49,315 bases of DNA, taken from NCBI GenBank assembly GCA_001612575.1, contig LJRV01000130.1, positions 1-49,315 of the forward strand. The letters run 5' to 3'. The notes beneath the pieces were generated by a model that made no database searches, was not told the origin of the DNA, and saw only the letters and a list, made by a program, of their open reading frames with translations. This DNA is from Streptobacillus notomytis. Its GTDB lineage: Bacteria > Fusobacteriota > Fusobacteriia > Fusobacteriales > Leptotrichiaceae. Shown here one piece after another: positions 26,077 to 34,107 of this stretch. The first letter of the stretch is position 1, and each line of letters opens with the position of its first letter. The position numbers and the translations under genes were made by a program.

Positions 26077-27202
26077 AGAATTTTTCTTTTAATACTAATT
26101 TTCCATTTTCTATTGTTAAGAAAGAAACTACTTTCTTAGGATTTCTATTTGCATCAAATTCTAATTTTCCTGTAATTAATTCCAAATTAACATTACTTAA
26201 TGCTTCCTTAACCAAAATATGATCTGATGGATTTTCAACAGATTTTAAAGCCTCTATAATAATAGTAGCCGCATCATATCCAAGTGCTGTAAATAGATTA
26301 GGTTCTTTAGCATATTTTTCTTTAAATTTAGAAATAAATTCCATACTTAATTCTGAACTATCATTTATATCAAATTGAGTTGTAAATATTGCTCCTTCAG
26401 CTACATCGACGAAATCTGTTTGTATTCCATCCCATCCATCTGCACCAAAAAATTTAACATTAAGCCCTAACTCTTTTGCTTGAGATAAAATTAAACCTAC
26501 TGTGTTATAATAATCTGGGATTAAAACTGAATCAAATCCAGAGTTCTTTATATTTGTTAATAATGATTTAAAATCTTTATCTTCTTTAGTATACTTTTGT
26601 TCATCATATTTTAAGTTAATCTTATCTGCAACTTCTTTAAAGCTCTTAGCAACTCCTACTGAATAATCACTTGATGTATTTGTTAAAACAGCTATATTTG
26701 AGTATCCTAACTTCTTAATATATTTAGCTAACACTTCTCCTTGGAATGGATCTGTAAATGTAGCCCTAAAAACAAAATCTTTATTTTCTGTAATATCAAA
26801 TCTTGTTCCTGCTGGTGTTATCATAGGAATTTTAGCCTTTTGAGCAAGTTCTGCTATAGCAAATGAATTTGCTGAAATTGCCTCACCTAATACTGCATCA
26901 ACTTTATCAACTGATATCATCTTCTTCATTATATTTACTGCTTCTTGTAAATCACCTTTAGTATCTTCAACTATTAACTCTATCTTTTTACCATTAACTC
27001 CACCCTCATTATTTATTTGAGAAACTTTAAATTCTATACCTTCTTTTATTGCGACACCATACTGAGATAAATCTCCAGTTAAAGGTTCAGGAACACCAAT
27101 TTTAATAATAGACTCAGTTCCTCCTTTTACATCAACTTCTGTTTTATTACCACAACTAAACAACATAAAAAGTGTTAAAACTGATAATATTATTTTTTTC
27201 AT
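26075..27202 (-). CDS. livJ: Branched-chain amino-acid-binding lipoprotein
   Basis: The 375-residue periplasmic-type binding protein captures leucine, isoleucine or valine for LivHMGF. The signal peptide ends in lipobox MLFSC, so it is lipid-anchored. The mature protein has IKIGVPEPLTGDLSQYG, INNEGGVNGKKIELIVED, PMITPAGT and LGYDAATIIIEAL, all family positions. It is the first gene of the operon, behind a promoter at 27235-27262 and an AGGAGG site. Confidence 0.93.
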   Translation of the reverse strand: MKKIILSVLTLFMLFSCGNKTEVDVKGGTESIIKIGVPEPLTGDLSQYGVAIKEGIEFKVSQINNEGGVNGKKIELIVEDTKGDLQEAVNIMKKMISVDKVDAVLGEAISANSFAIAELAQKAKIPMITPAGTRFDITENKDFVFRATFTDPFQGEVLAKYIKKLGYSNIAVLTNTSSDYSVGVAKSFKEVADKINLKYDEQKYTKEDKDFKSLLTNIKNSGFDSVLIPDYYNTVGLILSQAKELGLNVKFFGADGWDGIQTDFVDVAEGAIFTTQFDINDSSELSMEFISKFKEKYAKEPNLFTALGYDAATIIIEALKSVENPSDHILVKEALSNVNLELITGKLEFDANRNPKKVVSFLTIENGKLVLKEKF

Positions 27203-27234
27203 TACTGATTCCTCCTTTATTTTTTAATAACTGT

Positions 27235-27262
27235 ATTGTATCATAATACAAGAAATATACAA
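27235..27262 (-). promoter_or_regulatory. Promoter and dyad upstream of livJ
   Basis: TTGTAT (27257-27262) and TACAAT (27235-27240) have a 16-base spacer. The palindrome TTGTAT-TATG-ATACAA (27236-27251) overlaps the -10 box and could be an operator. The rest of the 27203-27473 spacer shows no gene. Confidence 0.6.
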
Positions 27263-27473
27263 AATATATATATTATATAGTTATTATTAATAATATAAAT
27301 AGAAAGATAATCCTAAATCCTAGACAAACTAAGAATTTTAAATCATCTCTTCTTTATGTCAACCTATTTTTTCCATTAACTATTCAAATACATTTTATCT
27401 ATATTTACCCTCTTTAATTCAAATATATGAATAAAATTATACTCCATTATATATTCTCTACATGAAATTAATT

Positions 27474-28584
27474 TTATTTTTTTATAAGTTCTAAAATATA
27501 ATTAAAAATAGTTTTTTTATCATATAATATAGAAAATTCTAAATTTAATCCCAATTTTAAACTATTTCTATTTTCTATAGTACAATATAGATAATAGTAT
27601 ATATTATTATTTATATTTACGGGTGTGTTTGATATATACTCATACGGGTGTGTTTGATATATACTCAACTTTTCCAATCAAATCGTATTCTTTTCCTTTT
27701 TCATCTTTTAAAAAATATTTAACTTGATCTCCAATTTTTATTTTATTTATATCTTCTGAATTTATATACAATTTAACTTTGTATCTATTATCTTTAGGTA
27801 TAATTTTTCCTAAATTTTCACTTCCAATATAATCTCCTACATCAATATATTTTTCTAATTCTAATTCTCCATCAATTGAAGCAAATATTTTATTATTATC
27901 TATAATATTTTTCATTTTTTCTAATTCTAACTCTAATTCTTTAATCTTATTTGATACTTCTTTTTGCTTAAGAAATTTAAATTCTGCAATTTCAGTAAAT
28001 AATTTCTTTTCATTCAATATAATTTTTAAATATTCTTTTTTTAAATTTAAAACTTCTTTTTTAGAAATTCCTCCAATAGAATAAATTTCTTCTGAATTTT
28101 CTATTTCTTTTTCTATTTTTTCTCTTTCAATTTTATTTATTTCAATTTTAAATTTTAGTTGTTCTAGTTCTAATTTATATTTTAATATAAGAGCATTTAC
28201 ATCACTTTTACCCAGTAAAATATAATCTAAAAATTTTTTATTTTCATCTATCTCCTTAATTACATTTTCATATCTCAAAACATGTAAATTATTATCTAGC
28301 TCAAATAAAACTTGTCCTTTTTTAACATATAATCCATCTTTCATATAATTAGAGCTTACTTTCCCAGGAATAATATTTTTTACTATACTAATATTTGAAT
28401 TACTTTCAATTACACCTATACCTTTTATATTTAATTCTATTTCAAAAAAATAAATATAAATAAAAAGAAAGAAAATTATTATTAGAAATAATGGTAAAAA
28501 AAAATTATAAATTTTCTTATTTTTGTTGTTTAATTCATCTCTTCCATTTATCAATTCACTTAATTTATATTTTTTTATTTTCAT
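27474..28584 (-). pseudogene. HlyD-family export adaptor, frameshifted by a 25-bp duplication
   Basis: The intact frame from 28584 encodes 314 residues: an N-terminal membrane helix (about 28-52), a first lipoyl half (GKVSSNYMKDGLYVKKGQV), a long coiled coil (about 95-230) and the second half-barrel. It then stops at a TGA right after YISNTPV. The stop is created by a perfect 25-bp tandem duplication (27618-27667). Removing one copy gives an uninterrupted frame to 27474, 361 residues, ending with KLGLNLEFSILYDKKTIFNY, the usual C-terminal end of bacteriocin-type HlyD proteins. The adaptor should link the C39 exporter to the outer layers. It could be a pseudogene, a reversible switch, or less likely an assembly error. 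Confidence 0.88.
27618..27667. repeat. 25-bp perfect tandem duplication in the HlyD gene
   Basis: Two identical adjacent 25-bp units lie at 27618-27642 and 27643-27667, each beginning TACGGGTGTG on the plus strand. Since 25 is not a multiple of three, the second copy shifts the reading frame and places TGA at the junction. Confidence 0.97.
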
Positions 28585-28588
28585 TTAA

Positions 28589-30772
28589 TTATACCTGTTC
28601 TTCCCAAAATTCAAAATATTTACCACGTTTTTCTAATAACTCTAAATGTTCTCCACTTTCAATTATTTTTCCTTTTTCAAATATAAAGATTTTATCACAC
28701 ATTTTTATAGTTTTTAATCTGTGAGCTATTATTATTGTAGTTATTTCTAAGCTATCAATCACATTTTTTATAGATTTTTCTGTTATAAAATCTAAATTGC
28801 TTGTCGCTTCATCTAATATTAAAATATCTGGTTTCTTTAATAATGCTCTTAAAATTGATAATCTTTGCCTTTGACCGCCAGATAAATTTTTACCATTTTC
28901 CTCTATTAATGTTTCAAATCTATTAGGGAGTTGATTTATAAAATCTAATATTTTCAATTTTTCAGATAAATCTAAAATTTCTTTCCAATCTACTCCTTCA
29001 TCTACAAATAAATTCTCTCTAATAGTTTTATTAAATAAAAATGTTTCTTGAGATACATACCCTATTTTTTCTCTTAAAAAATATGTATCTATATCTTTTA
29101 TATTAATACCACCTATCTTTATTTCTCCCTCTTCATAATCATAATATCTCATTAATAATTTTGCCAAAGTAGTTTTTCCACTTCCAGATTCTCCAATAAA
29201 AGCTATTTTTTGATTATTTTTTATATTAATATTTATATTATCTAATATTAATTTTCTAGTACCATATCTAAACTTTAAATTCTTAATTTCTATTTTTTCT
29301 TTCAAATTATTTAAATTAACTTTATTCTTTAATTTTTTTTCTTCTAATTCTAATTCAAATATTTCTCCAATTCTATTTGCAGCAACAATTAAATTTTGAA
29401 ATTGAATTTGTAAATTAAATATTTTTTTCAGAGGGTCTAAAAAGAATGCTAACAATGATAAAAAAACAAATAATTCTCCCAATGACATTTTACCTTTTAT
29501 AACTTCATTAGAACCAATCCAAATAATTAAGTAATTTCCAATTGTAGATATATTGTTAGAAATAAAATTTATTATATTATATAATTTCCCTCTATTATAA
29601 ATTGATTTTAAAAATTCTATAAATCTATAATCTGTTTCATCTTCTATAATTTTTTCTAAATTATATGATTTTATAGTTTCTATCCCATTTATATTCTCTA
29701 TAATATTTGATGTTAATATTGCATTTTTTTCTAATACATCTTGATTTTTTATTTTTATCTTATTTTTAAAAATACTATAAACTAAAAAATATAACATTAA
29801 TAATGCTAAAGAAACAAAAAACAATCTAACATTGTAATAAAATAAGATTATTCCTCCAAGTAAAGATAAAGGCATATCTATTGTTAAAGTAAATAATATA
29901 TCAGATATTGCCTGTCTTATATTAGAACCATCTGAAAACCGAGAAATTATCTCTCCTATCTTCCTTGTTGCAAAAAAATTTAATGGTAAATTTATTATAT
30001 GCTTATAATATCCAAATAATATTATGTCATCTATCCTTTGACTTAAAAATAATATTAATTGGTTTCTTACAAGTTCTAAAATAGATTTTATTACTGATAA
30101 AAAAACAACCCCAGTCATTATAATATTTAAAGTAGTTACTAACTTATTTTTCAAAACATAATCTACTACTATTTTAAAATAAAGTGATGTAAATATTCCT
30201 AAAAATAAAATAATAAAAGATATTATTATAATATTATAAATTAAGATTTTTTGTAATTTTATACTCTTAAAAAATGTCCAAAAATCTATTTTATTTATAT
30301 TAATTTTTTTTATATCCATTGTTTTATCAATTAAAATAAGAATACCTGTCCAAAATTTATAAAAATCTTCTAAATTATATTCTAAAACACCTTTTGCAGG
30401 GTCAGAAATAACAATTTTATCTTTATTTATATTTTGAATAACTACATAATGATACATATTTTTATCATTTATAATATGTGCTATTGCTGGAAGTTTTAAG
30501 GTATTATCAATTTTTTTATCACTTATTTTTACTGCTCTTCCGTTTAAATTAAAGTATTCCAATCCTTTTAAAATACCATAAATGTTCGTTCCTTGTTTGT
30601 CAGTTCCAGCAATTTCTCTTAATCTAGCTATAGAGTACTCAATTTTATATTCTTTCAAAATTGTTAATATACATGCTGGACCACAATCTTTTTCATCTTG
30701 TTGTAAAACACAATAGAATTTTTTTCTAAAAAACATTTTTTGTTGTATGTTATAGTTTAAAACTATAATCAT
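28589..30772 (-). CDS. Peptidase-containing bacteriocin ABC exporter
   Basis: This 727-residue protein cuts the leader after Gly-Gly and exports the peptide. The N-terminal C39 peptidase has QQDEKDCGPAC with catalytic Cys30, MYHYVV with His108 and SDPAKG with Asp124. The middle contains about six membrane helices. The ATPase has Walker A GESGSGKTT, signature LSGGQRQRLS, Walker B with DEATSNLD and switch IIAHR. All catalytic residues are present. AAGGAG precedes the ATG and a promoter lies at 30800-30828. The HlyD adaptor follows after 4 bases, and precursor peptides with matching double-glycine leaders lie divergently upstream. Confidence 0.95.
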   Translation of the reverse strand: MIIVLNYNIQQKMFFRKKFYCVLQQDEKDCGPACILTILKEYKIEYSIARLREIAGTDKQGTNIYGILKGLEYFNLNGRAVKISDKKIDNTLKLPAIAHIINDKNMYHYVVIQNINKDKIVISDPAKGVLEYNLEDFYKFWTGILILIDKTMDIKKININKIDFWTFFKSIKLQKILIYNIIIISFIILFLGIFTSLYFKIVVDYVLKNKLVTTLNIIMTGVVFLSVIKSILELVRNQLILFLSQRIDDIILFGYYKHIINLPLNFFATRKIGEIISRFSDGSNIRQAISDILFTLTIDMPLSLLGGIILFYYNVRLFFVSLALLMLYFLVYSIFKNKIKIKNQDVLEKNAILTSNIIENINGIETIKSYNLEKIIEDETDYRFIEFLKSIYNRGKLYNIINFISNNISTIGNYLIIWIGSNEVIKGKMSLGELFVFLSLLAFFLDPLKKIFNLQIQFQNLIVAANRIGEIFELELEEKKLKNKVNLNNLKEKIEIKNLKFRYGTRKLILDNININIKNNQKIAFIGESGSGKTTLAKLLMRYYDYEEGEIKIGGINIKDIDTYFLREKIGYVSQETFLFNKTIRENLFVDEGVDWKEILDLSEKLKILDFINQLPNRFETLIEENGKNLSGGQRQRLSILRALLKKPDILILDEATSNLDFITEKSIKNVIDSLEITTIIIAHRLKTIKMCDKIFIFEKGKIIESGEHLELLEKRGKYFEFWEEQV

Positions 30773-31197
30773 ACATCTCCTTCTAATTAATTTTATTTTA
30801 TTATGTCATCAAAATATAAGATGTACAAATTAAATTATATATATTGTAAAGTTCATAAATTAGTAGACCTTTTAATACTAATAATTGATGCTCCAAGTAC
30901 TTTAATAAACTATTTATTATACAAGAGGATATTAGAAGTTAAAATAATAAGCAAATAAATTTATAAGATATATCGTAATTATAGAAAATAGAAAAATTAT
31001 TTTTTTCATAATATGAAATGTATTAATAGTTAATATATTATTTAAGAAAGCTTGTATTTTAATTTTTATGTTTAATTATTATATTTTATTGTCTATATAC
31101 GATTTTATATTATCCAATAAATATTGAATAATAAAAAAATTATATTGACTATATAAATATGCTAATATAAAGTTAAATTAGAAAGTAGGTGAAAATC
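30773..31197. promoter_or_regulatory. Divergent control region of the bacteriocin locus
   Basis: This 425-base region separates the exporter operon from the peptide operon. On the minus strand TTGTAC (30823-30828) and CATAAT (30800-30805) with a 17-base spacer form a good exporter promoter. On the plus strand TTGACT (31145-31150) and TATAAA (31166-31171), spacer 15, is a weaker candidate for the peptides. I found no further coding sequence, no double-glycine ORF and no paired direct repeats of the kind bound by LytTR regulators. Confidence 0.55.
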
Positions 31198-31413
31198 ATG
31201 ATTATTGAAGAACTTAATTTAAAAGAAAAAACTTCTATAAATGGAGGGGATTTTAAAGATGCAACTAATGCATTTGTAGGAACTCTTGCAACAGCAGGAG
31301 CGGTTATAGCGGCTTCAACAATACCTGTTTCAGGAGCAATTGGAGTAGGAGCTACAATTGCATTAACAGGAACAGCTATAAAAAGTTTTGGAAATGCTTT
31401 TGATAAAGAATAA
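31198..31413 (+). CDS. Double-glycine bacteriocin precursor 1
   Basis: The 71-residue precursor starts at ATG 31198, with AGTAGGTG 6 bases upstream; an earlier in-frame GTG overlaps that site. The 17-residue leader reads MIIEELNLKEKTSINGG and has the hydrophobic spacing and GG typical of C39 substrates. The predicted mature peptide, 54 residues, is rich in Gly, Ala, Thr and Ile, with a central hydrophobic part containing SGAIGVGATIALTG. It has no cysteines, so lanthionine or sactionine processing is unlikely. With precursor 2 it may form a two-peptide bacteriocin, which is inference from pairing and G-rich helices. Confidence 0.87.
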   Translation: MIIEELNLKEKTSINGGDFKDATNAFVGTLATAGAVIAASTIPVSGAIGVGATIALTGTAIKSFGNAFDKE

Positions 31414-31434
31414 TATAAAGGAGATGATTTAAGT

Positions 31435-31650
31435 ATGAAAATGCAAAGTTTATCAATTGAAGAAATAAACCATATAAATGGCGGAAGTAAAAAAACAGAA
31501 ATAATAGGCGATGTTCTAAAAATAGCTGGTGGTGCAATCATAACAGCCGCAGGAGCTAGTATGACACCTGCTGGTATAGGTTTTGCGGCTATTGGAGTAG
31601 GAGCAGTTGTAGAAGGAATTAATGATTTATATAATAAAATAAATGAATAG
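31435..31650 (+). CDS. Double-glycine bacteriocin precursor 2
   Basis: This 71-residue precursor has a 17-residue leader, MKMQSLSIEEINHINGG, and a 54-residue mature part. The core has many glycines and alanines (IAGGAIITAAGAS, PAGIGFAAIGVGAVVEG), including GxxxG-type spacing used for helix-helix contact in class IIb pairs. Cysteine is absent. AAAGGAG lies upstream, and the gene starts 21 bases after precursor 1, so the two are cotranscribed. Precursors 1 and 2 have identical length and leader length. Confidence 0.87.
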   Translation: MKMQSLSIEEINHINGGSKKTEIIGDVLKIAGGAIITAAGASMTPAGIGFAAIGVGAVVEGINDLYNKINE

Positions 31651-31658
31651 GAGGGGTT

Positions 31659-32195
31659 ATGTACAAAATAAAATTAAATGTTGTATATTATTTTTTAAGT
31701 TTTATACCTTTATATTTTCTATTTACTTTAGATAATACAAATAACTTGGGGAATATAGTCAATAAATTAATAGCTATAATGACATTTTTAATTAATATAC
31801 GACTACTTTATTTAGAATTTCTTAAAATAGGAAATAAAATGAGATCAAAAAAAGTTAGCTATCAAGAATTTTTTCTTTATATATTTTATTTTTTAGCGGT
31901 TATTGCTTTTATTTTTGGTGTATTCTTTAAAGATTTAAATATTATTAAAACAGGATTTTATTTATATTTATTTGGAACTGTTTTTGTTAATCAAGGAATA
32001 ATTTATTATGATGACAAAGTTTTAATTTTAGGGTTTTTAATAATAAACAGAGAAAATATATCAAATGTAGAAATGAAAAATAAAAAAGTCTTAATTAAAT
32101 ATAAAAATGGAATAGAGAGAAAAATAAATTTTCCAACTAAATTAAGTGCTCAATATTTTTTTGATTTTTTAATGAGTTTAAGTCAATTACTTTAA
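31659..32195 (+). CDS. Four-helix membrane protein, candidate bacteriocin immunity protein
   Basis: The 178-residue protein is not a family I can name. It has about four hydrophobic helices (near 8-24, 35-54, 68-88 and 93-114) and a C-terminal soluble segment (about 115-178) with alternating hydrophobic strands such as NKKVLIKYKNG. AGGAGGGG lies just before the ATG, 8 bases after precursor 2. A small membrane protein directly after bacteriocin genes is the usual position of the immunity protein, so I infer that role. Confidence 0.75.
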   Translation: MYKIKLNVVYYFLSFIPLYFLFTLDNTNNLGNIVNKLIAIMTFLINIRLLYLEFLKIGNKMRSKKVSYQEFFLYIFYFLAVIAFIFGVFFKDLNIIKTGFYLYLFGTVFVNQGIIYYDDKVLILGFLIINRENISNVEMKNKKVLIKYKNGIERKINFPTKLSAQYFFDFLMSLSQLL

Positions 32196-32222
32196 AATAT
32201 ATCTTTAATCTTTTTGTGGATA

Positions 32223-32305
32223 TACTTGACACAAAAAGTTGAATACTATCAAGTAATTGTTCCAAAATAGTCCCTTTCTATTATCTAGGTTTTCTATTTT
32301 GGAAC
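32223..32305. repeat. Two adjacent inverted repeats, possible MITE or IS end
   Basis: Inverted repeat one is TACTTGA/TCAAGTA (32223-32229 and 32249-32255). Inverted repeat two is a perfect 12-bp GTTCCAAAATAG/CTATTTTGGAAC (32259-32270 and 32294-32305). They lie between convergent operons. They could terminate transcription, but no T tract follows either arm, so a remnant of a small mobile element is also possible. Confidence 0.6.
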
Positions 32306-32389
32306 AGACCCAAAGTCCTTTAAAATAATTTTTAAATGAAAAAGTAATTTTTTTATTACAAATTATTATAGTTTATATTATTATATATT

Positions 32390-33208
32390 CTATTTTAAGT
32401 CTATTCCTAAATAAATGTTAATTAAAGAAATAAATATAATTAATATAATTGATAGTTTATTTTCAAATAAAAAAATTTTTATATCATTATAAGTTAATAA
32501 GAAATTATATGAATGTTTCTTTAAATATTTTTTATATGTTAAAATACTTATAATTAAAGAAAATATTAATATGATAATAACTATAAAAGATATTATATAA
32601 TAAAATTTAGTTCTAAAAAATAACTTAGGAATATTATATATGAAATTATATATAATATGAGCTAATATTGAATATCTTAAACCAAAGTCCATATATATTT
32701 TCGCTAAAATTATACCTATAAAAAATGATATAATCCAAGAATCTAATCTTAAATGTGATATTGAAAAAAATATTGAACTTATAACAATAATACTTTTATA
32801 TTTTCTTTTTTTTAATGTTTCTATTAAAAAAAATCTAAAAATTAATTCTTCTAAAATAGGCGAAAAAAAACTACTAAATAAAAACCAAATAATCACTGGA
32901 CCTACAAAAGTATAATGTGATTTATAATCTAACCCTAATAATATATTTAAATTTGAAAATATATACCCTATTACAATCATTAATGATAGTAAACTAAAAT
33001 AATTATATATTTCAAAAATTTTTGCTTCTTTTTTTATTTTTATGTTTTTAAAATAATAATATAATGGAACTACAGAAGATAATAATAAATATCCTCTAAA
33101 TATATAAATATAATAAAATAATTTACTGCACTCAATTAAACTATAATTAATATATTTGAAAATTCCGTAAATAAAATAGATTGATAATAATATTATAAAT
33201 TTATTCAT
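32390..33208 (-). CDS. CPBP-family intramembrane protease, likely immunity
   Basis: The 272-residue polytopic membrane protein contains the three CPBP (CAAX protease and bacteriocin-processing) motifs: EELIFR (Glu120, Glu121, Arg125), FSISH (His152) and HIIYN (His184, Asn188). It keeps all the putative metal ligands. I use the ATG at 33208 with AAGGATGG upstream; it overlaps the stop of precursor 3. Members of this family provide self-immunity to class II bacteriocins in lactic acid bacteria, so protection against precursor 3 is a reasonable inference. Confidence 0.88.
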   Translation of the reverse strand: MNKFIILLSIYFIYGIFKYINYSLIECSKLFYYIYIFRGYLLLSSVVPLYYYFKNIKIKKEAKIFEIYNYFSLLSLMIVIGYIFSNLNILLGLDYKSHYTFVGPVIIWFLFSSFFSPILEELIFRFFLIETLKKRKYKSIIVISSIFFSISHLRLDSWIISFFIGIILAKIYMDFGLRYSILAHIIYNFIYNIPKLFFRTKFYYIISFIVIIILIFSLIISILTYKKYLKKHSYNFLLTYNDIKIFLFENKLSIILIIFISLINIYLGIDLK

Positions 33209-33416
33209 TCCATCCTTCTTTAAAATCATCTATTCCTTGTCTTATCATTTCTATAGCACCCTCTCTAACATCTGAAATAATTCCAGAACCATCATCATCT
33301 ATAGCTGTTACATATGAAATAGTTCAACCGATAACTTTTCCTACTCCTTTTGCTATTTTACTATATGATTTACCTCCATCAATTTTTAGCATTTCTTCTT
33401 CTGATAAAATTTTCAT
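33201..33416 (-). pseudogene. Double-glycine bacteriocin precursor 3 with in-frame UGA
   Basis: I found this gene by reading the minus strand. ATG at 33416, with AAAGGA upstream, opens a 15-residue leader, MKILSEEEMLKIDGG. Codon 31 is TGA (33326-33324). The frame then continues, with bacteriocin-like sequence, to TAA at 33201. If the TGA were TGG the precursor would be 71 residues, the same length as the other two. The mature region would start KSYSKIAKGVGKVIG and have an acidic second half (AIDDDGSG, GIDDFKEGWNE). The C-terminal half still has the same composition and ends overlapping the CPBP gene. A nonsense mutation is the simplest explanation. Confidence 0.82.
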
Positions 33417-33445
33417 AATAATTTTCCTTTCATATATTTATTTTA

Positions 33446-33497
33446 ATTATATTATGTTTTCAAAATTATTATCAATAAAATAATTGATAATAATTTT
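33446..33497 (-). promoter_or_regulatory. Promoter with 15-bp dyad before precursor 3
   Basis: TTGATA (33470-33475) and TATAAT (33446-33451), spacer 18, form a minus-strand promoter 30 bases before precursor 3. The -35 lies inside a perfect 15-bp inverted repeat (33462-33476 and 33483-33497, spacer AAAATA), suggesting an operator or, less likely, a terminator of an upstream transcript. Confidence 0.6.
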
Positions 33498-34107
33498 ATT
33501 AATAATAAAAAATATGGTTCGATATAGTGAAAGAATATATAATCCTTTTATTGGTTTCATATTATGTAAATATTTTTTAATTTTATATTTAATGATAATG
33601 GTATATAAAATAAGAGTTTATTGTTTAGAAAATACTATGGTGGTATAATTATAAGGCAATATTAAAATTAAAAAAAGATATATTTATAAATAAATAAAAA
33701 AATTGTAAATTCAAAAAATAAGTGTCAAAAAAAATAGGATATACAGTACAATAACAAACAACTAAATTTATTGAAAGTAACCGTATATCCATGAGTAATA
33801 ATAAAACATATTTAGAACTATTAATATCATTTATATATATTAGAAACAACTTTTATAGCTTTATTTTTAATATTATCTAAATTACCATTAGTTATTAAAT
33901 TACAAAATAAATATTTATATTGTTTAGTAATGAGTTTATATGGAAGTATTTAAATTATTAATAATATTAATTAAATATATATATTTTAAATATTTATTAA
34001 TATTATGATAAAATACTAATAAGAATATTAAGGGGAGCTGTTTATGAAAAAATAACTGTCTTAAGTTATAAGCTACCTATATCATATAATAAAGTTTGGA
34101 GTTCAAA
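33498..34107. other. Long AT-rich intergenic region
   Basis: No convincing gene is seen. A 66-codon minus-strand frame at 33649-33849 is hydrophobic but lacks a Shine-Dalgarno site. An imperfect inverted repeat GGATATAC/GTATATCC lies at 33737-33744 and 33783-33790, and just before the S41 gene there is a Shine-Dalgarno AGGGGAG followed by a three-codon frame (ATG AAA AAA TAA, 34044-34055). Confidence 0.5.

Noticed and set aside
27474-27677. Independent 67-codon ORF downstream of the HlyD gene
   Set aside because: It is the C-terminal end of the HlyD adaptor displaced by the 25-bp duplication, not a separate gene.
31173-31541. 122-codon minus-strand frame opposite the bacteriocin precursors
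   Set aside because: It is antisense to two genes with clear leaders and Shine-Dalgarno sites; its Ala/Pro-rich product merely reflects the opposite strand of Gly/Ala-rich peptides.
33324-33326. UGA read as tryptophan or another amino acid genome-wide
   Set aside because: UGA is the natural stop of dnaG, thiX and livM at tight gene junctions, and UGG is used for Trp in conserved positions; an isolated nonsense codon is simpler.
33649-33849. 66-codon hydrophobic minus-strand frame
   Set aside because: No Shine-Dalgarno, no conserved pattern, and frames of this length are expected by chance in such AT-rich DNA.
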